Shown in pieces: positions 12,420 through 25,038 of a DNA stretch of 64,000 nt. Made by a program: the position numbers and the translations under genes. Numbering within the stretch: the first letter of the stretch is position 1; each line of letters starts with the position of its first letter. Origin of the DNA: Arbacia lixula (Eukaryota; Echinodermata; Echinoidea; Arbacioida; Arbaciidae); assembly GCA_963669155.1 (NCBI GenBank), contig OZ022587.1, positions 2,989,179-3,053,178 on the forward strand. The letters are read 5' to 3'. The notes under the pieces were generated by a model. That model saw nothing but the letters and a program-made list of their open reading frames with translations, had not been told where the DNA came from and did not search any database.

Positions 12420-13080
12420 TAGTATCTCTCCAAGAACTGAGGTCTACTCTGAAAAGTATCACATTCACAACGATTTTTTTTTTCAGTTTAAGGGAAACGT
12501 TACCTTCACAGGATAGGTGTTCACGCAATGCGTTGGAATGTACGAGAATAATATAAACAAACGCTTAATTGCATTAAAATAACAACAATTCTGATACTGA
12601 TATTTTCGTGATAGGGTCATTACTTCCCCGTATCCTTAACTACAGTGTAAAACACTTAAAAGAAATGCACTTTGCGTCAATAATTTATTTTAAATGTAGC
12701 GGCAAGTCAGATCGGCTCACCTCGGCGTCAGCACATTATTCAGTACATATTTCGATATTTCGCAATCCAAAACCAATTTATTGCATCTATTCATTTTCTG
12801 CTTAATTTCCAATATTTTAAAAGATAATTCAGTACTACATAGATGTGTCAATTAGTGCCTAGTGACAACATTAACAGAACAGAACATGAATGAAATGCAA
12901 ATAAAGGGCAATTCTTAATAAGCCACAGCTTGATGGAATGATAGTCCAAAGTGCATCATAAAATGTATCGTGCGAAATGAAGAAAAAACAAACATAATAA
13001 TCAAAATAAGCCGAAGCTTGATGTTATTACCAAACTGTATGTATGTTATTATCGTAATAGAGGATAGAGCATGAGGGGAG

Positions 13081-13081
13081 A

Positions 13082-13123
<42 letters not shown>
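13081..13123. repeat. AG microsatellite
   Basis: (AG)n of about 40 bp. Confidence 0.9.
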
Positions 13124-13126
<3 letters not shown>

Positions 13127-13839
13127 CTGCACAGTAATCGTATGGGTTTTCCGAGGTATCATCACATTCACAAGAGTCCTCCTTAAATTCTGAAGCAGAA
13201 ACTACTTATCACTGTCAAACATACTTTCAGTTTCCGTGACAATGATGGAGTTCGGAGAGCCTGAAAGACACTATTATTTCCCTTTCACATTGGGTCTAGG
13301 AGTCGGGTTTTAGGATAGTGTGAAACTCGGTATGGATTCGCAGTATGTCATAACAATAACATAGATGAAATGTGGCTCTTAACCTTAGTCCCAGACACAT
13401 TTCATTTAAGACTGTTCAGCAATGCTGGGTCTGTCCAACAAGACTATCCCGCCCCTTGAAGCGCAATGGGGAGTATGTGTCTCGTGAGATCATGACTTGA
13501 TTTGCTTATAGAGTACTGTATAATGTTACAGTGAACGAGGCTTTGTCGTAAACAGACGCCTTTCCGATATACTCGAGTCTCGGAAATTCGTCAAATTATG
13601 AATGACATCACATTACTTCTTCATCGTGACAAAGTACTAGTACTCGACGAGAGCTCGTGACTCTGTCTCTGGCCTCGGCTCAAAGCTTCAAGAGGTTTTT
13701 ATGTTTCCAATGATTGAGCATATCTACGGCACTGTTCTAGTTTGCCTCATTCCCGTCGGTTTCCTTAAAATCTCCCAAATCTCTCTTTGTTTATGTGATT
13801 CATCATTTGTTGTATCTTTCTCTTCTATCTATGTGTGTG

Positions 13840-13922
13840 TGCCTGTCTGTCTGTCTGCCTGTCTGTCTGCCTGTCTGTCTGTCTGTCTATCTGCCTGTCT
13901 CTCCCTCCACCCCACCCCCACC

Positions 13923-13961
<39 letters not shown>

Positions 13962-13965
13962 TTCG
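13840..13965. repeat. CTGT tetranucleotide run followed by CT run
   Basis: (CTGT/CTGC)n at about 13840-13905 and (CT)n at about 13927-13962. Confidence 0.85.
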
Positions 13966-14572
13966 GTCATTCTCTTCCTCTCCAATTTTGGAGGGGGCAG
14001 GCATGCTTCACATATATACATGCTCCGTCCCCGTAATAGCTAAGAGTGGAAGGAAAAGATTAAAAAAAAACATAACAATAACACTACGTGCCCAGAATCA
14101 CGACTAGCTTCGGAGCAACTTATATAGCTTAACCAGGCTGACAATAAAACAAATATGCGTTTATATTTTCCTGCAAGAATCCTGGATCGTAATACTGAAA
14201 GTCGTAAAATAATGCGTTAACTGAATTCTGCTGGTAAATGCTGGCCAGCAAGAAACAGAAACGGCGATCGTCTGAAATAATACATGGTACAAGGATTTGA
14301 CCTTGACCATCAAACGATAACATGTACATGTATCACTCTCTAAATTGGCAACTCATAAATGATTGGAACAGTAGTGTCTACGCCAGTCTGATGAGATAAA
14401 TCGTAGCCTTGCTTTCAGCCCATCAAGACCGTGGGTATCATTTAATAACCTGTATATGCATCACCCTCTAAATTGGCAACTCATTGTTTATTAATAAAGT
14501 GATATCACAACTTACGCCCGTATGATGAGGTACCTTTGCCACAGATACGTATATCTTTAATAATCCAAAGTA

Positions 14573-14745
14573 TTCAATAAAGGGTCTGGCTGCAGTAGAC
14601 TGATCATTCGCTATTTCTTCTCCAGCTGAATGGAGTAAGAAGAAATAAAAATGAGAAAGTGATTAGTTTTATCATTATGATTTATGAGAACTAGACTCTG
14701 GTTTTCAGATTAGAAGTGTGCAAAAGCCTGAAAGACAGGCTAGGT
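14573..14745 (+). repeat. Dispersed repeat family S, copy 2
   Basis: Contains CAATAAAGGGTCTGGCTGCA, GTAGACTGATCATTCGC, TCTTCTCCAGCT and the closing AAAGCCTGAAAGACAGGCTA. Confidence 0.6.
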
Positions 14746-14761
14746 ACATCTGAAACGGTTT

Positions 14762-14990
14762 ATTGCCATTTGGTCCAATCCCAGTTGGTCCACTCACCAT
14801 TTCATCTACAAGGAACCGTTTTAGATTAAAATACTGGGTTAACTTAATATCAACAACCCTCATCTACGCCATAGCCTCAACTGTTAACCCTAATCCAGAC
14901 TCCCTACCCTAACACTAGCCCATACATATCAGCATGTGATGGTAGACGAAATGGCGAGTGGACCAACTGGGATTGGACCAAATGGCAAAT
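14762..14990. mobile_element. Inverted-repeat element with about 50-bp arms (CATTTGGTCCAATCCC family)
   Basis: The left arm GCCATTTGGTCCAATCCCAG plus TTGGTCCACTC is matched by the right-arm complement GAGTGGACCAACTGGGATTG plus GACCAAATGGC. 229 bp in total, no coding capacity. A related TTTGGTCC segment occurs at 18718. Confidence 0.8.
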
Positions 14991-15364
14991 CACCTCTGAA
15001 ACATATATTGAAACATATTTAGATCGCATATTATGTTCAAATCTAAATCGACGTTTGTGAGGACGACCAGTAATGCCCTAATGTGGATTCGCTAATCATG
15101 CTACGGTTCACGAGCTTGAACGCCAATTTGTGAGCCAGACAGAATGTTGTTTTATGGGACTCGTGTGTATCGATGGTGAAATAATCTAGAGGTGGCATGT
15201 TATAACAATATGTTCATTACTGATATTTACACAGGGTAACCCATTCAAAGGTTGTCTTTCATGGGGCTTTATTTTTTAATAATTCTAAGCGAACATGCGT
15301 GCAGCCCAGACGACTAACGTGGGAGTTATTTGTAATCGATGCGTCAGTTCATTATGTTTGTATA

Positions 15365-15564
15365 CAATAGACCGTTTTCGAAATGCATTCACAACTTTAC
15401 CCCTGACTGCGAAGTAACACGTATTGAAACTGAATCACTAGTGAAATACACACAATGAATGTATTAGTTAATGCTTCAATGCTACGCGGACAAACGTCGG
15501 AGAAGCTTTGGGGCTACCATTAGTAGACATGCATAAAATTTGCATACATTAAGAAATGGTCTAA
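15365..15564 (+). repeat. Dispersed repeat family R, near full copy
   Basis: Begins AATAGACCGTTTTCGAAATG and ends AAGAAATGGTCTAAT, short inverted termini around 200 bp. It shares CATTCACAACTT, GCGAAGTAAC and AGAAGCTTTGGGG blocks with 27289-27490. Confidence 0.65.
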
Positions 15565-15777
15565 TATGGAAAGTCCAGGCATGGACCTATTAACCGTTAT
15601 GCGCCAATGATAATAGAGTTAGATTTTGTCTGGCAGAGGGTCCATTCATATAGCTCCAGGTTAAATCATAGCAGAGATGTCACACATCTCTGATTATACA
15701 GACACTTGCTTTGAAACAGCTAGTGCCACAAACCTGCAGAATATGATGTATTTTAATGTATTTTAAGTTAAGTATGC

Positions 15778-15895
15778 CCGGGGCCATGTTGCATATAGGT
15801 TTTCAATTATTGTAACGTGCGGTAACAGCCAATGAGCTCTCATTATTGCATCTCTTGTTATCATTGATAATAAGATACAATAATTGAAACCAGTC
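15778..15895. repeat. Dispersed inverted-repeat family M (GGGCCATGTTGCAT), copy 1
   Basis: Begins CCGGGGCCATGTTGCATATA then GGTTTTCAATTATTG and closes ACAATAATTGAAACC. Related copies at 46462-47097 (interrupted), about 49550-49712 and 55838-55968. Confidence 0.55.
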
Positions 15896-16310
15896 ACTTC
15901 ATAATGCTCCTTTTTTCTCGGTCTACTCTCATGTTTACATTTCACACTGTTTGTGCTATGCTGCTACATGTAGTAGTTAGCCTGTAACTACATAAACATA
16001 AGTACATAAATATTGTGATAAGTGATGTATGGTTTCGCCCAGGTTTCAATTATCACAACGTCAACCACATATATTTACTCTCAACTTCTGTGTGAATGAT
16101 CCTCATTCTTGGCCCTGTGCTTGAACGTGTACGGTTCCAGACGCCATTGTAGTAGTCATGTTATGATTATCCATCCATCAACCAACCTCTCTGTTCGCCC
16201 CTTTGTGAAAACGCCTACGTTCGTCACATGGGTTGAATGAACTGTCCTATGTTCAGGCTTAGCCTAGCTTCGAAGCTCTTGGACATTATTTTCTAAATCA
16301 TACAATTCAA

Positions 16311-16490
16311 CATTAGGGTCTGGTTGCAGTAGACTTATCATTCACGTGGGGTGGGGTCTCCAGTACCCTCATGAGGGACGGACTGACATAAAGAGGAGAC
16401 CAGGAGACAATTACTAGTCTAAGAAAGTAAGACTCCATTTTTTTCAGTTGGGATCAGAATTGCCTAACGGCCTGGAAGCCAGTCTAACTC
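16311..16490 (+). repeat. Dispersed repeat family S, copy 3
   Basis: TTAGGGTCTGGTTGCAGTAG, then a divergent middle, closing TTTTTTTCAGTTGGGATCAG and CCTGGAAGCCAGTCTA. Confidence 0.55.
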
Positions 16491-17724
16491 GGACTCAACA
16501 GCACAAAGATCAGGTCATTAACATAAATTATTCGCATTTGAAACAAACGGCTCTCAATCGCCTCGTAACACACGACTTCTCGAACCCGCCTTGGGTCTTG
16601 CACACCGCCTTAAACATCTCATGCACTTATGTGCTTACACATCCCGGCACATCTCGTGTTCGTTGAATCAATAAGACAAGCATGTGCAGTGTACATTCAT
16701 TAGTTGGTGCTATGTCGGGCAAACTTCAGTTACAAAACGTAGCTCTAACCAGCCTTGTACATTACCTTGGTGATAAATTGTGTGCTTACATCTTCTTGCA
16801 CATTTGGACTTTTGACCAATAAGACTATGAGACACGCATTTACACACTCGTAGCCTCGCACGCATCGTTTGTTGCTATGTCGGGAAAATTTAAATCACAC
16901 CTTGTTATGATACTCTAAGCCCGTCATACACATATCATGTACCTCCTGCCTGCTTCCACCCCCTTTACTCATTGTTTTCAATCGATCTGTAAGACAGCCA
17001 TGTAGTTTGTATGTATTAGTCTGTGCTATGTCGAGAAAATTTCAGTCAAGCCTAGAAAAAGAAACATCAAACTGGCCCGCCTCGGACATGTGATGTGGAA
17101 ACCACAAAAGTTACATATCAGATGAACATTATTCACTTTGTATGATTGATGTATAGCTTATTATTATTTAAAACAAACAATATATAAATCTCAACCACAA
17201 AGCGATGACGTCACCCTGGTTCTTCTTTTCACAATCAAGAGTTCATTAAGCATCATGAATTAAGAAGCATGATAACAAAAATCAATCACCCTGGTTCTTT
17301 GTTTACAGTCCTCATGTTGACATTCCACAAGCGTTCGAACAGCTGTTGGGGCGATTACTACCCATTAAATCACAATATTTGTTTGCCGATATCGGTTGAT
17401 CTTTCGGGTCACGAATATTTATCGGGAGTAAATATTGACAATGTCTGCTAAGTTCTACGGGCGCATTGCTATAAATTTCGTCCTGAAATTATTCATGATC
17501 CTGAAAAGGAATTTCGGTGTTTCCCGGGGTGGGGATGGGAAAAAAAAGGGGGGGGGGGGTGCCTGATAACCGGCCCTAAAAATTAAAGGTTATTCTTGTT
17601 TAATTTAATCCTACTTGGTTGTGCTTCGTTCTTTGTTTACCTCCGCTTTTTCATCATTCCAAGACTTAGTTCAGTCGACCTACTGGCATTGTTGCAAGAT
17701 GTTTCTATGATCTAACATGATGAA

Positions 17725-17803
17725 ATACTGGGGAAAGATGATGACGGTGATAAGGGTGATGATTATGATGGTGGTGATGATGATTACGGTTATACTATAA
17801 ACT

Positions 17804-17844
<41 letters not shown>

Positions 17845-18045
17845 GTGATGATGATATAGTGATGGCGATTATGCTAAATTGCTAATGATAATGTGATGAC
17901 GATGATGATGATAATAATAATAATGACAATGACACTAAACATTGCTAACGATTGCGATGACGATGACGATGATGATGGTAATGATGATGGTGATGATGAT
18001 GATAATGATAATGATGGCGATGAGTACGGTTATGGTGATATAGAG
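17725..18045. repeat. GAT trinucleotide microsatellite, interrupted
   Basis: (GAT)n with the purest run at about 17804-17848 and further blocks to about 18040. The apparent Asp-rich frame is not a gene. Confidence 0.85.
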
Positions 18046-18189
18046 ACCAAGCCAGTATCGAAGACGCTTTCCAGATTCCCGACTCTCAAGAAACACGATA
18101 CCTCTAAAATGTTCGAATCCCCAGACTAGCCGACCCACTCTCTCGCCTCAGCGCGCCCGCAGAAAGGACCTCAAACCAGGGGTGAGCTG

Positions 18190-18202
18190 TAGCTCTATAA
18201 AT
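18190..18202 (+). promoter_or_regulatory. Isolated TATA-box-like site
   Basis: GCTCTATAAATACACC is a good TATA match preceded by GC-rich sequence (CAGCGCGCCCGCAG). No gene was recognised downstream, so function is doubtful; a mobile-element promoter is possible. Confidence 0.2.
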
Positions 18203-18356
18203 ACACCGAAAAAACCCAGTTCTCATCGCAACACAAAGCCAGCATAGCCCCCACACACAACAAACACAAAGCCTGCCCAGCTGTTTTCTGATCCACGTAG
18301 CCTCGCTTCCAGGTTATTGTGCGTTTCTAAACCAACGTCACAAAAGTTACCAGACT

Positions 18357-18515
18357 ATTCAATAAAGGGGTCTGACTGGCAGTAGACTAATAATTCTTGA
18401 TTTCTTCTCCGGCTCACTACAGGGGAGCAAGGTCGCGTGATTAGTCTAATGAGCGCTAGACTCTATTTTCAGTTTGGATTAGAAATATCCAGAAGCCTTG
18501 AAGCCAGGCTACAAT
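18357..18515 (+). repeat. Dispersed repeat family S, copy 4
   Basis: TTCAATAAAGGGGTCTGACT, GGCAGTAGACTAATAATTC, TTTTCAGTTTGGATTAGAA and GAAGCCAGGCTA are all present. Confidence 0.6.
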
Positions 18516-18962
18516 CCATAGGGCACCCCATGTCGCAATGGGCGTGCAATCAATGCTGTCATATTCCCTTTTTGCTGGCAACAATCACACGTGATTGAGT
18601 CATGATGTTGACTGTGTATGCATGGTATATTGATGCTGATTTTGTCAGATATTTGAGCATCTCTGCAGCACTAGCATATATAGCTTCCTGGTAGTATATC
18701 GCCAGTTTTTCTGCACCCATTTGGTCCGTTTCCAATTTTAAGTACAGGTAAAACCAAAACTGCTATATGCAATAGTTCTCAAAATTCCCCAGTAACAATA
18801 CATGCGACGAATTGATCACACGTGATTGAGTCATGTGTTGACTTAGCGTCTATTGATGCTTGTAAAGTCTTTGTTCGACAACCGAGCATACTTATTATGT
18901 AGACAGAACTTACCGTCTCATCTGGGGCATTCCATTATCGAAATTACTTTTCTGACGTAAAG

Positions 18963-18990
18963 CGCCCCCCCCCCCCCCAAAAAAAAAAAA

Positions 18991-19026
<36 letters not shown>

Positions 19027-19085
19027 ATAATGATAATAATAATAATAAATAAATAAATAAAAATAAATAAACAAATAAAAAAATA
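18963..19085. repeat. C run, A run and AAT/AAAT microsatellite
   Basis: About 14 C, about 15 A, then (AAT)n and (AAAT)n. Confidence 0.85.
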
Positions 19086-20013
19086 GTACGTTCAGAACAT
19101 GGACCATGTACCTCGCCATCGTGCCCATGCTCAGAGAAGCCAGATGCAATCTCGGCGGATCTCAACAGAGACGGACTTTTTTGGTCAAGAGTTACGGCTG
19201 TGACGAGTATTGCGCCACATGGCTTCGTTGAAGCTTACTTAATCTACATTATGCGGGTGCTTTCAAGGGTTTCTTTGTAGTCGAAATGGTGATTAGACCA
19301 AATATGGAAGATCAAATCAATTTAGGTCTGCAAGATCAGCAGCAATTTATTCAGCATCAGAGGTGTTCCCTGTATATACCGAGCAAAATGCTGTTCTATG
19401 GGATTTGTGTGTATAACTTCCAAAATCCAAAATTCACCAATGTCATATATAAAGTAATTTCGTTTATAGATCATGATACAACGTTGCATTGTACGAGCGT
19501 GGTGGATTGTACGGGTGGGTTGGCACATGTATTCCCTATCCATGCATTGATACTGCTAGCCTAGGATCCAGGCGTTTTAGGTGTGATATGTTTCACTTTC
19601 ATTACCCATGAGCAGGAGTAATCACAGCTGAGTCTAAACGCCTAGACTTTATGTATTCCCTTCTTCCCCTTCTGCGTGACAACGATATAGAATTGAGGGC
19701 TAGTCTATCTGCCCAGACTCGGTTATCGCATCATGAAGAAGACAAAAGAGGCCTACAGCCTAGAACGTAGGCCACGATACTTCAAGTAGCACGCCCATTG
19801 TCTAAATAAAACATTATGAGCCGTGCTTGTTATTTCTGAATGCAAGAGTTCATCATTGCAGAGGCTGACGAATATAAATACCGATTCAGTTACACAGAGA
19901 AAACACATTGCGTAAGGCAACGTTATGATGACCCAATTACATGTATCTCTATGCAAGACAGTTTGAATAAAGCTCTTTGCACGAACAACACGATATGGCC
20001 CGTACACTATAAA

Positions 20014-20232
20014 GCTCAAAGGAATTAGCATAGGGAAAGGGAAAGGTAAGAAAGGGAAGGAGCCGCAGTTTTTAAAACCGCGGTCTATTTTGTCCAGTTC
20101 AGCATGAAACATGATTCGTTTTAGGCTAATGCATCATGTTTCATGCTGAACTGGACAAAATATACCGCGGTTCAAAATTGCGGCTCCTTCCCTTTCTTCC
20201 CTTTCCCTTTCCCTATGCCAATTCCTTTGAGC
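20014..20232. mobile_element. 219-bp near-perfect palindrome
   Basis: The left end GCTCAAAGGAATT...AGCATAGGGAAAGGG pairs with the right end CCCTTTCCCTATGCC...AATTCCTTTGAGC. The arms meet around 20115-20135, where ATCATGTTTCATGCTGAACT has its complement about 40 bp away. No coding capacity. A foldback element or a recent inverted duplication. Confidence 0.85.
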
Positions 20233-20283
20233 TGTTGTGTCACACTCTTAGTCTGACGGACAAACTACTACTCTATGTGATTT

Positions 20284-20324
20284 GTGTGTATCATTTGTAC
20301 CAGAATGTGCCCCCCCCCCCCCCC
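20284..20324. repeat. C homopolymer tract
   Basis: About 15 C within ATGTGCCC...CCATGG. Confidence 0.7.
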
Positions 20325-20689
20325 ATGGCACGTGAAAGAAGTCAAAATAGACATGACAGGATGAAGTTATTATGAAGCAAATGTAGGAATTGATATTGTC
20401 ACGGTACACCTGTAAAGAAAGGCCACTGAAGGGAGAAAATACATTTCATAAGGTGGTCTTTATGAACAGGTTACTCCTATATACTTTTACTGAGAACCAT
20501 CAATTGTTCAAGGGAAACAAAAAAGTGGCTTTACAGGCATGTGGTCTTTCTATACAGTATTAAAAAAACAGTGTATTGATGTATCGATATACAGAAAATT
20601 ATGTTGTTTGTGTTTTTGTACGGAGTAAAGGCTTGGGGGTCGAATCTCAGTTAAATCATGGACCCTACCACTCATTTCAACAGCCGCTC

Positions 20690-20699
20690 TCTATCTCTC

Positions 20700-20761
<62 letters not shown>
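20690..20761. repeat. CT microsatellite
   Basis: (CT)n of about 65 bp. The preceding GGGGGTCGAATCTC resembles a tRNA-type B box, so a SINE tail is possible but unproven. Confidence 0.85.
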
Positions 20762-20794
20762 GGTGCAAAATGTGTCATTTTACAGAGGAAATAC

Positions 20795-20970
20795 TAGCCT
20801 AGGTACTAGGCTGTGAGGTGCATGGACGCAACCCAGTCTGGTAACAACCATGTCTGGTAACATAGACTATCCCATCCTCGCTCCTCGAAGGAGGCAGAGG
20901 AGCCAGAATTATGGCATAGTCTGTTTTACCAGACATAGTTGTTCACAGACTGTTTTGTGTGCATACACCT
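20795..20970. mobile_element. Inverted-repeat element family C (TAGCCTAGGTACTAGGC), copy 1
   Basis: The left arm GAGGTGCATGGACGCAACCC, AGTCTGGTAACAACCATGTC and GGTAAC...AGACTA pairs with the right half TAGTCTG...TACCAGACATAG and TTGTTCACAGACTG. The second copy at 48444-48649 has complete ends; here the right end is shorter. Confidence 0.75.
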
Positions 20971-21777
20971 AAGGAAATACACCCAGTCATCTCGTTGGGC
21001 AGCAGTTTATTTGTCACTTACGAAGTTACGGTTTTATAAAGGTCCCGCCTTTGTCAGAATTAGTTGCTCTACATAACGTGCAGTATTCGTAACGTCTGCA
21101 TGCATTTTCCATCTAACTGCGTTGGACAAAGTGTCCGTATATTGGCATTCGCGTGAACTACTGGCACAAATGCGAGAAAGTGGCGCACTGACAGATATAT
21201 TTACATTATCTCTCACATAAATCATCTCCATTCGTCATCTACTCATCCCATTGTTCCAGTATGTCACACGCACCGTGCAATGCAATAAGCCCACTTTGTT
21301 TTGATCATCAATCAAATTATTGGACAGAGGATCATAGCACGCAAGCCGTCTGATCGAAACCATTATGGAAATAATGGAGCTTGTTTATCGACCATTCATT
21401 CCATCATGCATGTTGGTGAATAAGGTGTGTTTATGTTGCGTTTTATTATTACCAGTATACCGGGAGAAGTAAAAGAAGTGGGATATGCGGTTTTACAGCG
21501 AAGAGAGATTTCCACTTTTCATGCTGTATCGTAGATAGTGAAATATGATAACATCTATTTAATATCTTTATTTGTAAATGAAGAATTTGCTGCTACGGAA
21601 TAATATGCAAATATTTGACATGTGACAAAGTATGCAAGGTGTACAGGTGCATTTGGATTAAGGGATTATTATGGGGGAAGTGGACAGTCACTCATGAGAT
21701 GTCATGTGTAAAAAACAGCAACATTGCAGTATGCATGCGTGGCGTGCGTGTACAATTCCTCGCATAATGAGGTGATC

Positions 21778-21803
21778 CCCCCCCCCCCCCCCCCCACCCC
21801 CGT
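21778..21803. repeat. C homopolymer tract
   Basis: About 18 C. Confidence 0.75.
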
Positions 21804-21945
21804 CTCGGGCGCCGCAACCACATAAATACTGCATTACCTGATGAACATGACATCATCTTATGAGCATAAAGGTGTGAACAATATGTCCACGATACTAGGT
21901 TCATTAAGTTCAATAGGTAATGTTGAAGTTCCAATGACCTATTAA

Positions 21946-22212
21946 CACATGACATACACCTATGGTACTGATGGGGTTAACTTTCTGAGTACCAAACCAG
22001 GAAAAGCCTACTGACTTATCACACGTTTCATGCACCTATTTGTACTGATGGGGTTAACTCTCTTAGTAGTTAGTACCATGCTTGGAAAAGCCTATTGACT
22101 TATCACACGTTTCATGCACCAATGTTGCTGATGGGGTTAACACTCTCAGCACCAAGCCATGAAAAGCCTATTGACTTATTACACATTGCATGCACCTATG
22201 GTACTGAGATGG
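21946..22212. repeat. Tandem repeat, about 74-84-bp unit, 3.4 copies
   Basis: Units starting at 21946, 22020, 22104 and 22181 share CATGCACCTATG, CTGATGGGGTTAAC, GTACCA and AAAAGCCTATTGACTTAT. Confidence 0.8.
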
Positions 22213-22854
22213 TCAAACAGAATCAATACAAACATACACATACTAATGCAAGTACTTCCGGTACATACAAGTACCATATGCATAGTTTTGAGTACCATTC
22301 GATCCAACTGACAGAGATGAAAGTGCTTGAGTGTGAATGCAATTATCATTAGCACCCATCGATCTCGCGTTACATTACACCCTGCATAGCATGCGAGGAA
22401 TGCGTCGCTGCATTATAGAAACCGACATGAAACGTCTGTGGCATGATGGATATACACTAATAGAATTTGTATACAGGTGCATGCTCCAAACCATACCTAT
22501 GTACTATGCAATGGTCATAAATTTATAGCTAATCATATAAATATGCAATCCTGTGTTGAAGGGATCTTAATTATTTTCACCCGGGGGTTAGGGTTGGCAT
22601 GGTTGGGATGTCTACCCTATAGCTTAAGCTCTGGGCTGAAGTTAGCAGCCTTAAAATACATTAGATCCTAAAACCCAGGATTGCCAACAACAAAGGCCAA
22701 ATTTGTAATCATGCACTGCACTTACAACAGGTACAAAGGGGGATATATTGTGAGTCTTTAACCACCTTTAACATTAATGCATATAGTACATACATGCATT
22801 AATGTGCATGTGTTCACTTACAGACGCGATAACCCGCGCACGCGTCGGGCTTCT

Positions 22855-23310
22855 AATACACCAGTTCGTAGTTAGCTCTGGAGCAAGTTTGGTCACTATG
22901 ACCTTTCCCTTTTTCATTAGGATAAGCAGTTGATTAATATATCATTTCAAAAGGAGATGTTACGTAATGTGCTTACCCGACATAGCAATTGGCGATATTC
23001 AACCTCTAATAAAGGAACCATCTCAAAACAGGTGACAAGAATAGTAGGCTACGGTCTGTGAACAATTGGGAAAGCTTCTATTACATTGTTTATTGTAAGC
23101 TAATTGTTGTCGTTTGGCCTGTTGTCAAATACCCCATGATTGAATTGAACACCTTGGTGTTCTTTTATAAATTGGATAACAAGCATATTCTAAAATAACT
23201 TATTAATGATGATGCTTATCTCAGTGATTTAAAAACCAACAAGCTGGTTTGGTCACTATGACCTTCATCTGCTCATGCGCAAATTGTAATTACGAACTGG
23301 CTTATTAAGG
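22855..23310. repeat. Possible inverted-repeat element with 19-bp ends
   Basis: ATACACCAGTTCGTAGTTA near 22856 and TAATTACGAACTGGCTTAT near 23288 are inverted repeats; TTTGGTCACTATGACCTT occurs directly repeated inside near each end. Confidence 0.4.
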
Positions 23311-23762
23311 TGAGAGAGGGTAAGTAATACTGCATTATATACAAAACCTCGCTACATCAACATGTAATTGCAAATTAAACTAAAAATAGCATAATCTAGA
23401 GCTTAACTGTAAGTTCACCGTTGCTAAATATAGGCCTACACAAGCTTCATGTCGAATCTTCATACAATGAAGCGTAGTCTCACGTCTCTCTTTACGCTAT
23501 CCTACCGGATGCATTATAATTGGTACACATACAGTAGGAAACGAAATATCATATTTACACAGGTCGTTCACAAAAGAACCATTCTGCTTGCATGGCTTGG
23601 GCTTAGATCGTGAGTTCAAAGCAAGTGATGAATGTATGTAATGTAATACAGGGCGAACAAAGCGACCAGGCTGACTCGAGCTCGAAATCGAATCGACATA
23701 AACAGGATGCAATCATAACAAAGGATGTGGAAGGCGATGATAAGATGAAAGAACAGACTTAC

Positions 23763-23841
23763 CTCCGAAAAGGACGACGAAGTAGATCCGTGGCGCGGCA
23801 CATCGCGACTTTCCAGCCCCAAATCTCGCCATAATTCTCAT
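23763..23841 (-). CDS. Putative signal-peptide first exon of the Ig-domain gene
   Basis: Reading the minus strand from ATG at 23841 gives 26 codons (MRIMARFGAGKSRCAAPR then IYFVVLFG), a basic n-region followed by a short hydrophobic core. The exon stops at a strong GTAAGT donor starting at 23762, in phase 1. That phase matches the Ig exon at 432-785; joining them places an Ala after the hydrophobic core and the Ig domain directly after it. An internal Met (fourth residue) could also start. The sequence upstream (23842-24360) is rich in CpG, as expected for a promoter or 5' leader. No transcript evidence is available and a different reading frame through the same exon is open, so the join is an inference. 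Confidence 0.45.
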
Positions 23842-24415
23842 GAGCACACACAGGAAACGGGTCCAAAAACTCGCGAATAATCTCAAGTGTGATTCTAGCG
23901 ACCGGATGGCAGCTTGGGGCTTCTAAAACGGCCTTTTCGAGCTCATTTCCCGATTGAGTTGTACGGCCCGACGTATCGCGCAGATGGCACACAATAAACG
24001 CACTGAGCTTTCTTTGTTGATATCGCGAAATCAGCTGTGCGCTGGCGATATCTTTGCGAAAGGCCGAGCGCAGACATCAACAAACGGGGTTCCTCGTATG
24101 CAACACTACACAGGTCGACACACATGCACTCAACGCATGCGATGCGATGAACGATGCATGCATGCACTTGCACTGAAACCCTACAGCTGAAACAGTGGTA
24201 CACAGTGAGAGCAGAATTCGCCGTTGTTTATGCGCAGATGTGAGTTCGGCGCGCTGATGCGCAGCCACGTGCCACCGCATAATGGCCTCGTGACGTCATA
24301 GTGGTCATGTGACTGACTGTTTCTAGGGGAATTCCCCCATTTTTAGCGACTTTCCTCCGTTCCGTCGAGCCGTGTCCTTCGTGGAGCGCGGGTGACTCAT
24401 AGCTAGGGTATCCCC
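23842..24415 (-). promoter_or_regulatory. CpG-rich 5' leader and promoter region of the Ig-domain gene
   Basis: This is the only CpG-rich stretch within about 10 kb. It contains many CG dinucleotides and a GTGACGTCATAG-type CRE-like palindrome (GACGTCA near 24292-24298). It lies directly upstream of the putative signal-peptide exon. No TATA box was seen. Assignment as a promoter is inferred from composition and position. Confidence 0.4.
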
Positions 24416-24436
24416 TGTTTTCACCCCCCCCCCTTT

Positions 24437-24469
<33 letters not shown>

Positions 24470-24540
24470 CTTTGTCTCCTCTTCTCTCTTTCCCTCTCTG
24501 TCTCTCTCTATCTCTCTCTTTTATATCATGTCTCTCCCTT

Positions 24541-24579
<39 letters not shown>

Positions 24580-24648
24580 TTGTCTCCTTTTCTCTCTTTC
24601 CCTCTCTGTCTCTCTCTATCTCTCTCTTTTATATCATGTCTCTCCCTT

Positions 24649-24687
<39 letters not shown>

Positions 24688-24756
24688 TTGTCTCCTTTTC
24701 TCTCTTTCCCTCTCTGTCTCTCTCTATCTCTCTCTTTTATATCATGTCTCTCCCTT

Positions 24757-24809
<53 letters not shown>

Positions 24810-24992
24810 TTGTCTCCTTTTCTCTCTTTCCCTCTCTGTCTCTCTGTCTCTCTCTATCTCTTTCTTTTATATTATGTCTCTCACTTTCTCTCCCTCTCTC
24901 TCTCTCTCTCTTTCTCTCTTTGCCTCCTTTTCTCTCTTTCCCTCTCTGTCTCTCTCTTTTATATTATGTCTCTCCCTTTCTCTATCTCTCTC

Positions 24993-25038
<46 letters not shown>

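Larger units (their letters stand above)
786..23762. other. Long repeat-filled intron of the Ig-domain gene, no further exon seen
   Basis: About 23 kb between the two minus-strand exons. I found no additional convincing coding exon on either strand. What it holds is listed separately: purine-rich tracts, microsatellites, a 104-108-bp minisatellite, several families of short inverted-repeat elements, one 373-bp TA-flanked element and a 219-bp palindrome. If the two exons belong to different genes, this stretch is intergenic instead. Confidence 0.4.

Noticed and set aside
18095..18125. GTTCGAATCCCCAGAC as a tRNA B box
   Set aside because: No A box or acceptor stem was found upstream within tRNA length.
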